Shown one piece after another: positions 48,895 through 56,157 of a stretch of DNA of 64,000 nt (the stretch's first letter is position 1; the number at the start of each line of letters is the position of its first letter). The translations under genes were made by a program, and so were the position numbers. The notes under the pieces were generated by a model that ran no database searches, had not been told where the DNA came from, and worked only from the letters and a program-made list of their open reading frames with translations. This DNA comes from an uncultured Oscillospiraceae bacterium (GTDB lineage: Bacteria; Bacillota; Clostridia; Oscillospirales; Oscillospiraceae), in assembly GCA_944387065.1 (NCBI GenBank), contig CALXDM010000002.1:186001-250000 (forward strand), in the 5' to 3' direction.

Positions 48895-49361
48895 GCTTCT
48901 TCTCCTTTCAGATACTGGCGCAGGGCCTCCCTGGCCCGGCTGAGATGGGAGCGCACCGTCCCCGGCCGCTGGCCCAAAATCTGGGCGATCTCCCCGGTGG
49001 AGTATCCCTCGTAGTAGTGCAGGTGCACCGCCGCGCGCTGGTTGGCGCTCAGGGTGAAGATGGCCTCCACCAACTCCCGGCTGTCCGGCTCGGCGGCTGG
49101 GTAGACGTCCAGCAGCTCCACCGTGGGATGGCGCTTCTTGGCCCGCAGCCGGCTTTTGCAGCCATTGGCGGTCACCCGGAGCAGCCAGGCCTTGGCGTGC
49201 TCCCCGTCCCGGAACTGGGGGCGCTTTTCCAGATAGCGCAGGTAGGCGTCCTGCACCGCGTCCTGAGCCTCATGGGGCTCTTTGAGTATGGCCAGCGCGG
49301 CGCGGAACAGGGTGTTTTCATATCTGCTCACAAGCGTTTCCAACCGGTTGGTCTGTTCCAC
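48891..49361 (-). CDS. ECF-type sigma factor
   Basis: A 156-residue sigma-70 protein. Region 2 is YENTLFRAALAILKEPHEAQDAVQDAYLRYLEK and AKAWLLRVTANGCKSRLR. Region 4 is LSANQRAAVHLHYYEGYSTGEIAQILGQRPGTVRSHLSRARE (two adjacent helices). The start is a GTG at 49361, preceded by GGAGAGGAGGG; the open frame continues to 49433. Overlap with the anti-sigma gene shows an operon. Confidence 0.88.
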   Translation of the reverse strand: MEQTNRLETLVSRYENTLFRAALAILKEPHEAQDAVQDAYLRYLEKRPQFRDGEHAKAWLLRVTANGCKSRLRAKKRHPTVELLDVYPAAEPDSRELVEAIFTLSANQRAAVHLHYYEGYSTGEIAQILGQRPGTVRSHLSRAREALRQYLKGEEA

Positions 49362-49384
49362 ACTTCGCCCTCCTCTCCACCCCA

Positions 49385-49413
49385 TACACGCCCCAGCAGG
49401 GCAAATGGTTGCA
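49385..49413 (-). promoter_or_regulatory. Candidate autoregulated ECF promoter
   Basis: Minus-strand TGCAACC, 16 bases, CGTGTA, ending about 24 bases before the sigma-factor start codon. The form fits Gram-positive ECF promoters (AAC in the -35, CGT in the -10). Confidence 0.55.
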
Positions 49414-49437
49414 CCGGAACTGCTCCGAACCAAAAAA

Positions 49438-49465
49438 CCGCCCCGCTGGGATCCCAGCGGGGCGG
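49438..49465 (-). terminator. Terminator of hpf
   Basis: A 28-base perfect palindrome centred on 49451/49452, followed on the minus strand by six T residues. It ends the hpf transcript just upstream of the sigma operon. Confidence 0.92.
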
Positions 49466-49486
49466 GAGCATATTCCAGGGAGGAGG

Positions 49487-50029
49487 TCAGCCCTCGTCCT
49501 CAATCAGGCCGAAGCCGCCGTCGTTGCGCCGGTATACCACGCAAAAACGCCCGCCCGCCTCGTTCTTAAAGGCAAAGAAGGTGTGGCCCAGCAGCTCCAT
49601 CTGGAGGACGGCCTCGTCCACCGTCATGGGCTTGAGGGGGAAGCGCTTGGCCCGCACCACCTCAAACTCCCGCTCCTCCCCGTCGGGCACGAAGCTGGAC
49701 AGCTCCTCCTCAGGGACGCTGCGGGCAAAGGCGTCCTGGCGCAGCCGCTTTTCCAGCCGGGTCTTGTGCTTGCGCAGCTGCCGCTCCAGGGCGGTCACCG
49801 CCCCGTCAATGGACGCGAACATATCCGAGGTGCTCTCCGCCACCCGCAGGATCGTTCCCCCTGCCCGGACGGTCAGCTCCACCTTGTTGCGATCCTTCTC
49901 CACGCTGAACACCAGGTTGACCTCCGGCTCTGTCCGGAAGTAGCGCTCCAGCTTGCCCACCTTCTTCTCCGCGTAGCGGTGCACCGACTTGGGCAGGTCA
50001 ACCTTCTTCTCTGTAAACGTAAACTTCAT
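49487..50029 (-). CDS. hpf: Long-form ribosome hibernation promoting factor
   Basis: A 180-residue protein. The N-terminal YfiA/HPF domain (~1-100) begins MKFTFTEKKVDLPKSVHRYAEKKVGKLERYF. The C-terminal domain is RAKRFPLKPMTVDEAVLQMELLGHTFFAFKN, which dimerises 70S ribosomes into 100S particles. The start ATG at 50029 is preceded by GAAGGAG. It has its own promoter and terminator. Confidence 0.95.
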   Translation of the reverse strand: MKFTFTEKKVDLPKSVHRYAEKKVGKLERYFRTEPEVNLVFSVEKDRNKVELTVRAGGTILRVAESTSDMFASIDGAVTALERQLRKHKTRLEKRLRQDAFARSVPEEELSSFVPDGEEREFEVVRAKRFPLKPMTVDEAVLQMELLGHTFFAFKNEAGGRFCVVYRRNDGGFGLIEDEG

Positions 50030-50096
50030 CTGCTCAGCTCCTTCCGCCCTCCAGGAGGGCGCAGCGTTGGGAACGGCCCCGTTCCCTGTCATTAGG

Positions 50097-50125
50097 ATAA
50101 CACAACTTTCCAGATTGCGCCACAA
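50097..50125 (-). promoter_or_regulatory. Promoter of hpf
   Basis: Minus-strand TTGTGG, 17 bases, TGTTAT. The ~65-base leader holds two small hairpins (GCCCTC/GAGGGC and GGGAAC/GTTCCC). Confidence 0.6.
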
Positions 50126-50165
50126 GTTTATGGGTCTTTCCCAAAAATTTTCACACCTTGGCCCC

Positions 50166-51011
50166 TCACAGCTGCCGGTGAGCGTGCCGGGTGACGTGAC
50201 AGCCCAGGTTGACCGCGCAGGGCAGGCCCGCGATGTGGGTGGGCCAGGGCAGGATGGCCACCGACAGGGCGGTGGCCACGCCCCCCATCCCCTGGGGGCC
50301 GATGCCCAGGGCGTTGATGCGCTCCAGCAGGCGCTGCTCCATCTCCCGGTAGAGCGGGTCCTCGCTCCACGTCCCCGCCGGACGCAGCAGGGCCCGCTTG
50401 GCCAACTGGGCGGCCAGTTCAGAGGTGCCTCCCAGCCCCACCCCCACCACGATGGGCGGGCAGGGATTGGATCCGGCCTGGGAGACGCACTCCACGATGA
50501 AGTCCTCCACCTCACGCTGGCCCACCGAGGGATTGAACATCTTCAGCTTGGTCATGTTCTCACTGCCAAAGCCCTTGGGCGCCACGGTGATGTCCACCCG
50601 GTCCCCGGGCACCATGCGTAAGTGCAGCACGGCAGGGGCGTTGTTCTGGGTGTTCACCCGGCGCAGGGGGTCATCTACCACCGACAGGCGCAGGCAGCCC
50701 TCCACATAGCCCCGGGCCACCCCGTCGTTCACCGCCTGCTCCAGGCTGCCCCCGGTCAAGTGGCAGTCCTGCCCCCAGTCCAGGAAGACCACCGCCATGC
50801 CGGTGTCCTGGCAGATGGGCAGCCCCTGCTCCTGGGCAAAAGTATAGTTGGCCTGGATGTCTGCTAAGACGGCCTGCCCCACCGGAGAGGACTCCCGGGC
50901 CCGGGCCGCGCCGATGGCCTGGCGCAGGTCCTGGGGCAGGATGGTGTTGGCCGTGATGCACAGCTCCCGCACCGCGTCGGACAGGGCCGCCGCCTGGATC
51001 TCTCGGATCAT
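50166..51011 (-). CDS. Class I fumarate hydratase, alpha subunit
   Basis: A 281-residue Fe-S hydro-lyase subunit (fumarase/tartrate dehydratase alpha type). Cluster-binding Cys are expected in GLPICQDTGMAVVFL, SNPCPPIVVGVGLGGTSE and VNLGCHVTRHAH. It should interconvert fumarate and malate with a beta subunit, but no beta gene is adjacent or elsewhere in the window. The ATG at 51011 overlaps the stop of the amidohydrolase gene (ATGA), so the two are translated together. The next downstream gene is hpf, after a promoter. Confidence 0.88.
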   Translation of the reverse strand: MIREIQAAALSDAVRELCITANTILPQDLRQAIGAARARESSPVGQAVLADIQANYTFAQEQGLPICQDTGMAVVFLDWGQDCHLTGGSLEQAVNDGVARGYVEGCLRLSVVDDPLRRVNTQNNAPAVLHLRMVPGDRVDITVAPKGFGSENMTKLKMFNPSVGQREVEDFIVECVSQAGSNPCPPIVVGVGLGGTSELAAQLAKRALLRPAGTWSEDPLYREMEQRLLERINALGIGPQGMGGVATALSVAILPWPTHIAGLPCAVNLGCHVTRHAHRQL

Positions 51012-52174
51012 ATCCGCTCCACCTCCCGTCCGTCGATGAGCACATGGGTCACCTGGCTGCGCCAGTCCAGGGGATGTCCGTCCATCACCACCACGTCCCC
51101 GTCCTTGCCGGGAGTCAGGGATCCCAGACGGTCCCCCACTCCGGCGATGCACGCAGCGTTGATGGTCACCGCCGCCAGGGCCTCCTCCTCGTCCATGCCC
51201 GCCTTGGCGGCCAGAGCTGCGCACAGCAGCAGGTGCTGGATGGGGGTCTCCGGATGGTCGGTGCAAATGGCCACCTGCACCCCGGCCCGGGCCAGGATGG
51301 CGGTGTTCTCCATGGTCAAATTGGCCAGCTCCGGCTTGGAGCGGTCGGTGAGGATGGGTCCGGTGATCACCGGCACCCCCTCCTTAGCAAGGTAGTCGGC
51401 GATCAGGTGGCCCTCGGTGCCGTGGACCAGCACGCACTCCAGCCCAAACTCCCGGGCCAGGCGGATGGCCGTCACCATATCGTCGGCCCGGTGGGCGTGG
51501 AAGTGGGCGGCCAGCTTGCCCGCCATCACCGGTCGCAGGGCGTCCAGCTTGGCGTCAAACTCCGGCCCGTCCTCCTCCTGGCTGGCCTGGGCCCGCTCCC
51601 AGCGCAGGTGGTAGTCCAGGGCCCGGGTCAGGCTCTCCCGGATGAGGGCGGCGGTGGCCATGCGGGTCATGGGCCTGTCCCCCCGCTTGCCGTAGGCCCG
51701 CTTGGGGTTCTCCCCCAGGGCGAACTTCATGGCCGCCGGGGCGCGTACCACCATGCGGTCCGCCACCCGCCCTGCGGTCTTGAGCAGGACGGACTGGCCG
51801 CCGATGGGGTTGGTAGACCCCGGCCCGGTGAGCAGGCACGTCACCCCGGCCTGGCGGGCCTCCCGGAAGTAGTCGTCCAGGGGATTGACCCCGTCCAGGG
51901 CCCGCAGATGGGGGGTGCAAGGGTCCGAGGTCTCGTTCAAATCGTCCCCCTCCGCCCCCACACCGGCCCCGTACAGGCCCACATGGCAGTGAATGTCCAG
52001 CAGGCCGGGCAGCACATGGCCCCCCCTGGCATCCAGGATCTGATCCTGCTCGGCGCCGGCAGGCAGCTGGCTCATGTGGCCCACGGCCTGGATCCGCTCC
52101 CCCTGGAGCTGGACGAAGCCGCTGTCGACGGCCTCGCCGTCCATGGTGTGGATGATGCCGTTGAGAATCAGCAT
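51008..52174 (-). CDS. Amidohydrolase (imidazolonepropionase-like)
   Basis: A 388-residue metal-dependent hydrolase of the amidohydrolase superfamily. The metal site is visible as DIHCHVG, HFHAHRADD, LVHGTEGH and CTDHPETP. The composite beta sandwich comes from the N- and C-terminal segments (LILNGIIHTMDG ... DGDVVVMDGHPLDW). The closest family by eye is the imidazolonepropionase-like group, with no certain substrate. The ATG at 52174 follows GGGGGAAGG. Confidence 0.85.
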   Translation of the reverse strand: MLILNGIIHTMDGEAVDSGFVQLQGERIQAVGHMSQLPAGAEQDQILDARGGHVLPGLLDIHCHVGLYGAGVGAEGDDLNETSDPCTPHLRALDGVNPLDDYFREARQAGVTCLLTGPGSTNPIGGQSVLLKTAGRVADRMVVRAPAAMKFALGENPKRAYGKRGDRPMTRMATAALIRESLTRALDYHLRWERAQASQEEDGPEFDAKLDALRPVMAGKLAAHFHAHRADDMVTAIRLAREFGLECVLVHGTEGHLIADYLAKEGVPVITGPILTDRSKPELANLTMENTAILARAGVQVAICTDHPETPIQHLLLCAALAAKAGMDEEEALAAVTINAACIAGVGDRLGSLTPGKDGDVVVMDGHPLDWRSQVTHVLIDGREVERI

Positions 52175-52228
52175 CCGCCTTCCCCCTTTCGACAAAGCTC
52201 CCGTCTGGAGCTATGCTATACTGGCCGT

Positions 52229-52335
52229 GCGGTGAACGCCGCGGCATGGGCCACGCCCATGCGGTCATTCCATTCTCCCGCGCGACAAGACCTTTGGGCG
52301 CTTTCCCGGCCTGACCGGGGAGGCGCCGCTTTTTT
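52229..52335 (+). ncRNA. Candidate small RNA, plus strand
   Basis: An extended -10 element TGCTATACT (52214-52222) would start a transcript near 52229. It contains a GCATGGGC/GCCCATGC hairpin. It ends with an imperfect GC-rich hairpin (GGCGCTTTCCCGG against CCGGGGAGGCGCC) followed by GCTTTTTT. No protein gene follows on this strand. It does not match SRP RNA, tmRNA or 6S RNA patterns that I know. It is antisense to the amidohydrolase leader region. Confidence 0.35.
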
Positions 52336-52368
52336 CTCCCCCGAGAAGGCCCCCAGGGCAGAAAAACA

Positions 52369-52388
52369 GGGCGGGCTTACGCCCGCCC
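52369..52388 (-). terminator. Terminator of the yabP-yabQ-divIC-yabR operon
   Basis: GGGCGGGC, four-base loop, GCCCGCCC, followed on the minus strand by TGTTTTTCTG. Confidence 0.92.
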
Positions 52389-52399
52389 CGTCAGAGCGC

Positions 52400-52867
52400 T
52401 CACCTGCGGCCCCTGCGGCTGCCCCGCTTCTCGGTCATATGCAGTTCAGACAGCTTGCTATCCGAGCTGGCCATGAACTGTTTGAGCCGGTCCTCGAAGC
52501 TGGCCGGGCCCTTGGGCTGGACCGGGTCGCCCTGGAAGCCGGGGCCCGGCCTACGCCCGGGCCCCCGGCGCTCTCCCCCCGGTGGGCCGCCGCCCGGCCG
52601 GCGGGCACCGCCCCGCTCCTGGCGGGGGGGCGGCGGCAGCGCCTGCTTGATCGACAGGTTGATCCGATTACTCTGGTCGATGCCAATCACCTTGACGGTC
52701 ACCGTCTGCCCCTCGGCCAGATGGTCGTGGACATCGTTGACGTAGGAGTAGGCAATCTCCGAGATATGTACCAGCCCGGAGCGGTTATCCGGCAGCGACA
52801 CGAAGGCGCCGAACTTGGTGATCCCGCTCACCTTCCCCTCCAAAACAGACCCAACTTCAAACCCCAT
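52400..52867 (-). CDS. yabR: S1 domain RNA-binding protein (YabR-like)
   Basis: A 155-residue protein. Residues 1-72 are an S1 domain (EVGSVLEGKVSGITKFGAFVS, GLVHISEIA, INLSIKQAL). The rest is a Pro/Gly/Arg-rich disordered tail that ends in a basic stretch. In Bacillus yabR follows divIC, and the same order is kept here. Its role is unsettled; the general stress protein 13 family binds RNA or ribosomes. Confidence 0.88.
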   Translation of the reverse strand: MGFEVGSVLEGKVSGITKFGAFVSLPDNRSGLVHISEIAYSYVNDVHDHLAEGQTVTVKVIGIDQSNRINLSIKQALPPPPRQERGGARRPGGGPPGGERRGPGRRPGPGFQGDPVQPKGPASFEDRLKQFMASSDSKLSELHMTEKRGSRRGRR

Positions 52868-52902
52868 AAACCGTTTTGTTCCCTCTCCCTGTGCGTTTTT
52901 GT

Positions 52903-53181
52903 TTAGTAGGACGTGTCGATAAACTCGATCTCATCCGGCGCCAGCAGCCCCAGCATGACCCGGGCGATGTTGGCCAGGTACTCTGGGTCATCGCTGTTTG
53001 CGATGCTGTCTGCCAAAGCGGCGTTTTCCTCCTGCTGCTCCTGCACCTGCACGCCCAGCGCGTCCCGCTCCTCCTGGGCCTGGCGCAGTTGGCCTTGCAG
53101 GGACAGCAGGGCCGTGGCGCACGCGGCCAGCAGGATCAAGATCAGCACCTTGGTGCCAATGCCCGCTCGTTTGAGCTTCAT
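52903..53181 (-). CDS. divIC: DivIC/FtsB-like septum formation protein
   Basis: A 92-residue bitopic protein. A short basic N-terminus is followed by one membrane helix (~12-32) and a coiled coil (LQGQLRQAQEERDALGVQVQEQQEENAAL region). The terminal segment DPEYLANIARVMLGLLAPDEIEF is typical of the septum-initiator family. The ATG at 53181 has GGGAGCGAGGG upstream, which lies inside the yabQ reading frame. It belongs to the divisome in vegetative and sporulating cells. Confidence 0.88.
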   Translation of the reverse strand: MKLKRAGIGTKVLILILLAACATALLSLQGQLRQAQEERDALGVQVQEQQEENAALADSIANSDDPEYLANIARVMLGLLAPDEIEFIDTSY

Positions 53182-53653
53182 CTTCCCTCGCTCCCTTCCC
53201 CGCAGCGGCCGCAAAATGATGTATCACGTTTATTCTATACCAATCCAGCCAATTTTGAAAGTGTTTTTTTCGCTTTTTCAAAAATTTTTTTGTCTGCCGG
53301 CCCGCCTGTCTGGCCGGAGCGGTGGCCAGGCGGCCCAGGGCGGCCAGCCCTCCCGCCGCCCACAGCAGCAGCGGCAGCGTCAGCCGGCTCAAGGTGAGCA
53401 GGTAGACCGTACCGCCCAGAAGCAGGGCGGCCACGTGGAACACCTGGATCTGCCCGTCCCCCCGGGTCAGGGCGAAGGCGAACAGCAGCACGGTGGTCCC
53501 CAGCCAGAACAGCAAGTCCAGGCCAAAGGCCAGCCAGCGCCTGCCAAACTGCCGGCGCAGCGCCCGCAGCCCGTCGTACACAAGCCCCAATGCGCCGCCC
53601 GCCAGCATCGCCTGGCCGAAGGCCGCCGCCTGGGCCAGGATGTCCACCCCCAT
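52988..53653 (-). CDS. yabQ: Spore cortex protein YabQ, 3' end overlapping divIC
   Basis: A 221-residue frame. Residues 1-115 hold four membrane helices (VDILAQAAAFGQAMLAGGALG, DLLFWLGTTVLLFAFALT) followed by a basic KKFLKKRKKHFQNWL segment, as in YabQ, which is needed for the spore cortex. The frame has no stop where the protein would be expected to end. It continues for 194 bases in another frame across divIC with a low-complexity tail. The start ATG at 53653 lies five bases after the yabP stop. Confidence 0.8.
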   Translation of the reverse strand: MGVDILAQAAAFGQAMLAGGALGLVYDGLRALRRQFGRRWLAFGLDLLFWLGTTVLLFAFALTRGDGQIQVFHVAALLLGGTVYLLTLSRLTLPLLLWAAGGLAALGRLATAPARQAGRQTKKFLKKRKKHFQNWLDWYRINVIHHFAAAAGKGAREDEAQTSGHWHQGADLDPAGRVRHGPAVPARPTAPGPGGAGRAGRAGAGAAGGKRRFGRQHRKQR

Positions 53654-53657
53654 GGCT

Positions 53658-53939
53658 TCAGCGCAGCAGCCGGGAGAAAAAGCCGCCCCGGCCCCCGGCC
53701 TGGTCGTCCTCATAGGTGATGGCGTCGATCTCCCCCTCCACCTTCAGGTCCCCGCCGTCCAGGGACAGCTTCTCAATGTGCAGGTTCTCCCCCGACACCA
53801 CCATGGTGCCCCGGGAGGTGGACAGTACGATGGTGCTCTCGTCAAAGCGCTCCACGTCCTCCACGCCGGACACCGTCAGGCTGCGCCGCTCCTCCAGCGT
53901 CATGTGGTGAGGGGCGCCCCCTCCGTTCTCATATCCCAT
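53658..53939 (-). CDS. yabP: Sporulation protein YabP
   Basis: A 93-residue protein of the YabP/YqfC family (HHMTLEERRSLTVSGVEDVERFD, TSRGTMVVSGENLHIEKLSLDGGDLKVEG region). It is required for spore cortex formation with YabQ. It is the first gene of a yabP-yabQ-divIC-yabR operon, an order shared with Bacillus. Confidence 0.92.
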   Translation of the reverse strand: MGYENGGGAPHHMTLEERRSLTVSGVEDVERFDESTIVLSTSRGTMVVSGENLHIEKLSLDGGDLKVEGEIDAITYEDDQAGGRGGFFSRLLR

Positions 53940-54016
53940 TTTGGGCCAACTCCTTTCCGTGGATGGTCTGCCCTACCATCCTATGGAGTTTGTCCCGGGG
54001 ATATGTCCGCCCGCGG

Positions 54017-55141
54017 CTATTTCTCCTCCGCCTCTCCGGCCCGGGCGCGCAGATCCTGCCGGAGCAGGGTGTAGAGCACCGCGGTGATGGGCACGCTGAT
54101 CACCAAGCCCACAAAGCCCAGCAGGCTGCTGCCCACCGTCACCGCCGCCAGCACCCAGATCCCGGGCAGCCCCAAGGAGGTGCCCACCACCTTGGGATAG
54201 ATGAGGTTGCCCTCCAGCTGCTGGAGCACCACCAGGAAGATCAGGAACCACACCGCCTGCATGGGGTCGATCATCACCAGCAGCACCACCGCCACGACGG
54301 CCCCGATATAGGCCCCCGCCACCGGGATAAGGGCGGACACGCCGATGATCACCGAGATCAGCGGGGCATAGTCAAACTGGAACACGCACATGCCCACAAA
54401 ACACAGGCAGCCCAGGATGCCCGCCTCGGTCACCTGGCCGGTGACATAGCGGGTGAAGGTCTGGGCAGTCAGCCGGGCCACGGCCAGGAAGGGCTCTACC
54501 ATCTTCCGGGGCAGATAGGTCACCACCACCCGCCGGCACTGGGCCAACAGCCGAGGCGCGCCGGAGAGCATATACACCGAGAACACCACCGCCAGCACCC
54601 CGGTGACCACCGCCGACACCACCACGCCGGTGGCGGAGATGAGGTGGGGCATGGTCTCCGTCAGCAGCTCCAGGGCCCGGGAGAGCACGCTGTTCAGGTC
54701 GTCGAAGGCCCCCATCACATCCAGGTCAGCCAGGCTGTCCAGTTCCAGCCGCTCCACCACCATGTCAAACAGCTGCTGGAAGTTGGCCCCATAGGTGCCC
54801 AGGTTGTTCACCAGCCGCTCCAGGCTCTTGATGAGCTCTGGCACCACCAGGGACACCACCACCCCCAAAAAGGCCAGCAGGATCACATAGGAGGTGGCCA
54901 CCGCCAGCGGCCGGGCCGCCCGGGTCACCCGGGCGGGCAGACGCTGGGCATACAGCCGGGCAAAGAAGTTGCACGGCTGGTGGAGCACAAAGGCGATGGC
55001 AAAGCCGATGAACAGCGGCTCAAAGGCGGCCAACACACCGCCCACCCAGCCCCACACCGCGTCCAGCTTGACCAGGAAGGCCACCAGCACCACGGCAAAG
55101 GTAATCAGCAGGATCAACTGGCGAAACAGCTTCCGATCCAT
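54017..55141 (-). CDS. AI-2E family transporter (TqsA/PerM-like)
   Basis: A 374-residue membrane protein with about eight helices. Family landmarks are FIGFAIAFVLHQPCNFFA near the N-terminus, TRYVTGQVTEAGILG, VSALIPVAGAYIGAVVAVVLL and LEGNLIYPKVVGTSLGLPGIWVLAAV. Members export small molecules or act as ion antiporters, and the autoinducer name is not proof of function. The ATG at 55141 follows GGGGAGGGG. Confidence 0.9.
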   Translation of the reverse strand: MDRKLFRQLILLITFAVVLVAFLVKLDAVWGWVGGVLAAFEPLFIGFAIAFVLHQPCNFFARLYAQRLPARVTRAARPLAVATSYVILLAFLGVVVSLVVPELIKSLERLVNNLGTYGANFQQLFDMVVERLELDSLADLDVMGAFDDLNSVLSRALELLTETMPHLISATGVVVSAVVTGVLAVVFSVYMLSGAPRLLAQCRRVVVTYLPRKMVEPFLAVARLTAQTFTRYVTGQVTEAGILGCLCFVGMCVFQFDYAPLISVIIGVSALIPVAGAYIGAVVAVVLLVMIDPMQAVWFLIFLVVLQQLEGNLIYPKVVGTSLGLPGIWVLAAVTVGSSLLGFVGLVISVPITAVLYTLLRQDLRARAGEAEEK

Positions 55142-55264
55142 GTCGCCCCTCCCCATGGCCCGCCGCCATCCCGGCGGGGGCCTGTTTTTATCCCTTTCAG
55201 TCTAACATCCCGCCGGCCAGCCGTCAAATGAAGATTCCTTGAAGATTCGACCCGGTTCCCCCGG

Positions 55265-56155
55265 TCAGAAGGGCGCGCGCACATCGTCCCCCCGGGCCTG
55301 CTCAAAGTTGCGCTGCTTCTTGCGCTCCGAGGCCCGGGCCAGCATGGCCGCCAGCCCCTCCCGGCCTCCCGCCTGGATGGCCAGACGGTAGGCCCGCAGG
55401 CGCTGCTCCAGCTGATCCACTACCCGGCACAAAGCGGGGGCATTGAGGGTGAACAGCTGGGTCCACAAGGGCACGTCCAGGGCGGCTACCCGGGTGCAGT
55501 CCCGGAAGGAGCCCCCCTCAAACCCCATGCAGGAGAACAGCTCCTCATTGTCGCATACCGACAGGGCGATGACGTGCATGAGTTGGCTGGTGTATGCGAT
55601 TATCTCGTCATGGCGCTGGCAGGTGGTGCGCACCACGTCCCGGAACTGGCAGTGGGCCGCCATGCGCTCCAACAGCGCCAGGTGTTCCGGAGTGCTGTCC
55701 TGGCCGGGGGTGATGATGAAGTGGGTGTTGCGAAACAGAGTGGCCTCGGCGTTGTCGATGCCGGACACCTCTTTGCCCGCCATGGGATGGCAGCCGATGA
55801 AGTCCACCGTCGGCGGCAGACACCGGGCCGCCTGCTGGATGGCGGTCTTGACCCCGCACACGTCCAACACCAGGCTACCCGGGCGGAACCGGTCCCGGTT
55901 GTCCCGCAAAAAATCCATGATGCCCTGGGGATCCTGGGCCAGGATGACCACGTCCGACTGGGGCAGCTCCCCGGCCGGGTCAAAGCTCAGCCGCTGGGCC
56001 ACGGCCCGGGCCGCCGCCTTGTCATAGGTGGCCTGGGAGCGCACCGCCCCCACCACCAGGTAGTCCTCAAACCCCTGCAAGGCCAAGGCCAGGGAGCCGC
56101 CGATCAGGCCCAAGCCCACGATCAGGATCTGTTTTTGCCGCCGTGGTCCGTCCAT
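55265..56155 (-). CDS. tyrA: Prephenate dehydrogenase
   Basis: A 296-residue NAD(P)-dependent enzyme of tyrosine synthesis. The Rossmann motif is ILIVGLGLIGGSLALAL near residue 10. The catalytic region has FIGCHPMAGKEVSG (His and Lys) and CQRHDEIIAYTSQLMHVIA. No ACT domain is present at the C-terminus, so feedback control may differ from Bacillus TyrA. The ATG at 56155 lies seven bases after GGGAGG. A GTG at 56161 overlapping the aroF stop is an alternative. It is the second gene of the aroF-tyrA operon. Confidence 0.9.
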   Translation of the reverse strand: MDGPRRQKQILIVGLGLIGGSLALALQGFEDYLVVGAVRSQATYDKAAARAVAQRLSFDPAGELPQSDVVILAQDPQGIMDFLRDNRDRFRPGSLVLDVCGVKTAIQQAARCLPPTVDFIGCHPMAGKEVSGIDNAEATLFRNTHFIITPGQDSTPEHLALLERMAAHCQFRDVVRTTCQRHDEIIAYTSQLMHVIALSVCDNEELFSCMGFEGGSFRDCTRVAALDVPLWTQLFTLNAPALCRVVDQLEQRLRAYRLAIQAGGREGLAAMLARASERKKQRNFEQARGDDVRAPF

Positions 56156-56157
56156 GC

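Larger units (their letters stand above)
52175..52399. other. Intergenic region between the amidohydrolase and yabR
   Basis: It holds the amidohydrolase leader with a small hairpin (AGCTCC/GGAGCT) before the ribosome site. It also holds a GCATGGGC/GCCCATGC dyad, a plus-strand candidate small RNA (separate entry), and the yabR terminator. No protein gene was seen. Confidence 0.5.

Noticed and set aside
52229..52335. SRP RNA, 6S RNA or tmRNA identity for the small RNA
   Set aside because: The conserved SRP GGAAG/tetraloop core, the 6S open-bubble layout and the tmRNA tag frame are all absent.
51044..52906. A 620-codon plus-strand frame across the amidohydrolase and yabR
   Set aside because: Runs antisense through two confident genes and their terminator; no recognisable protein.
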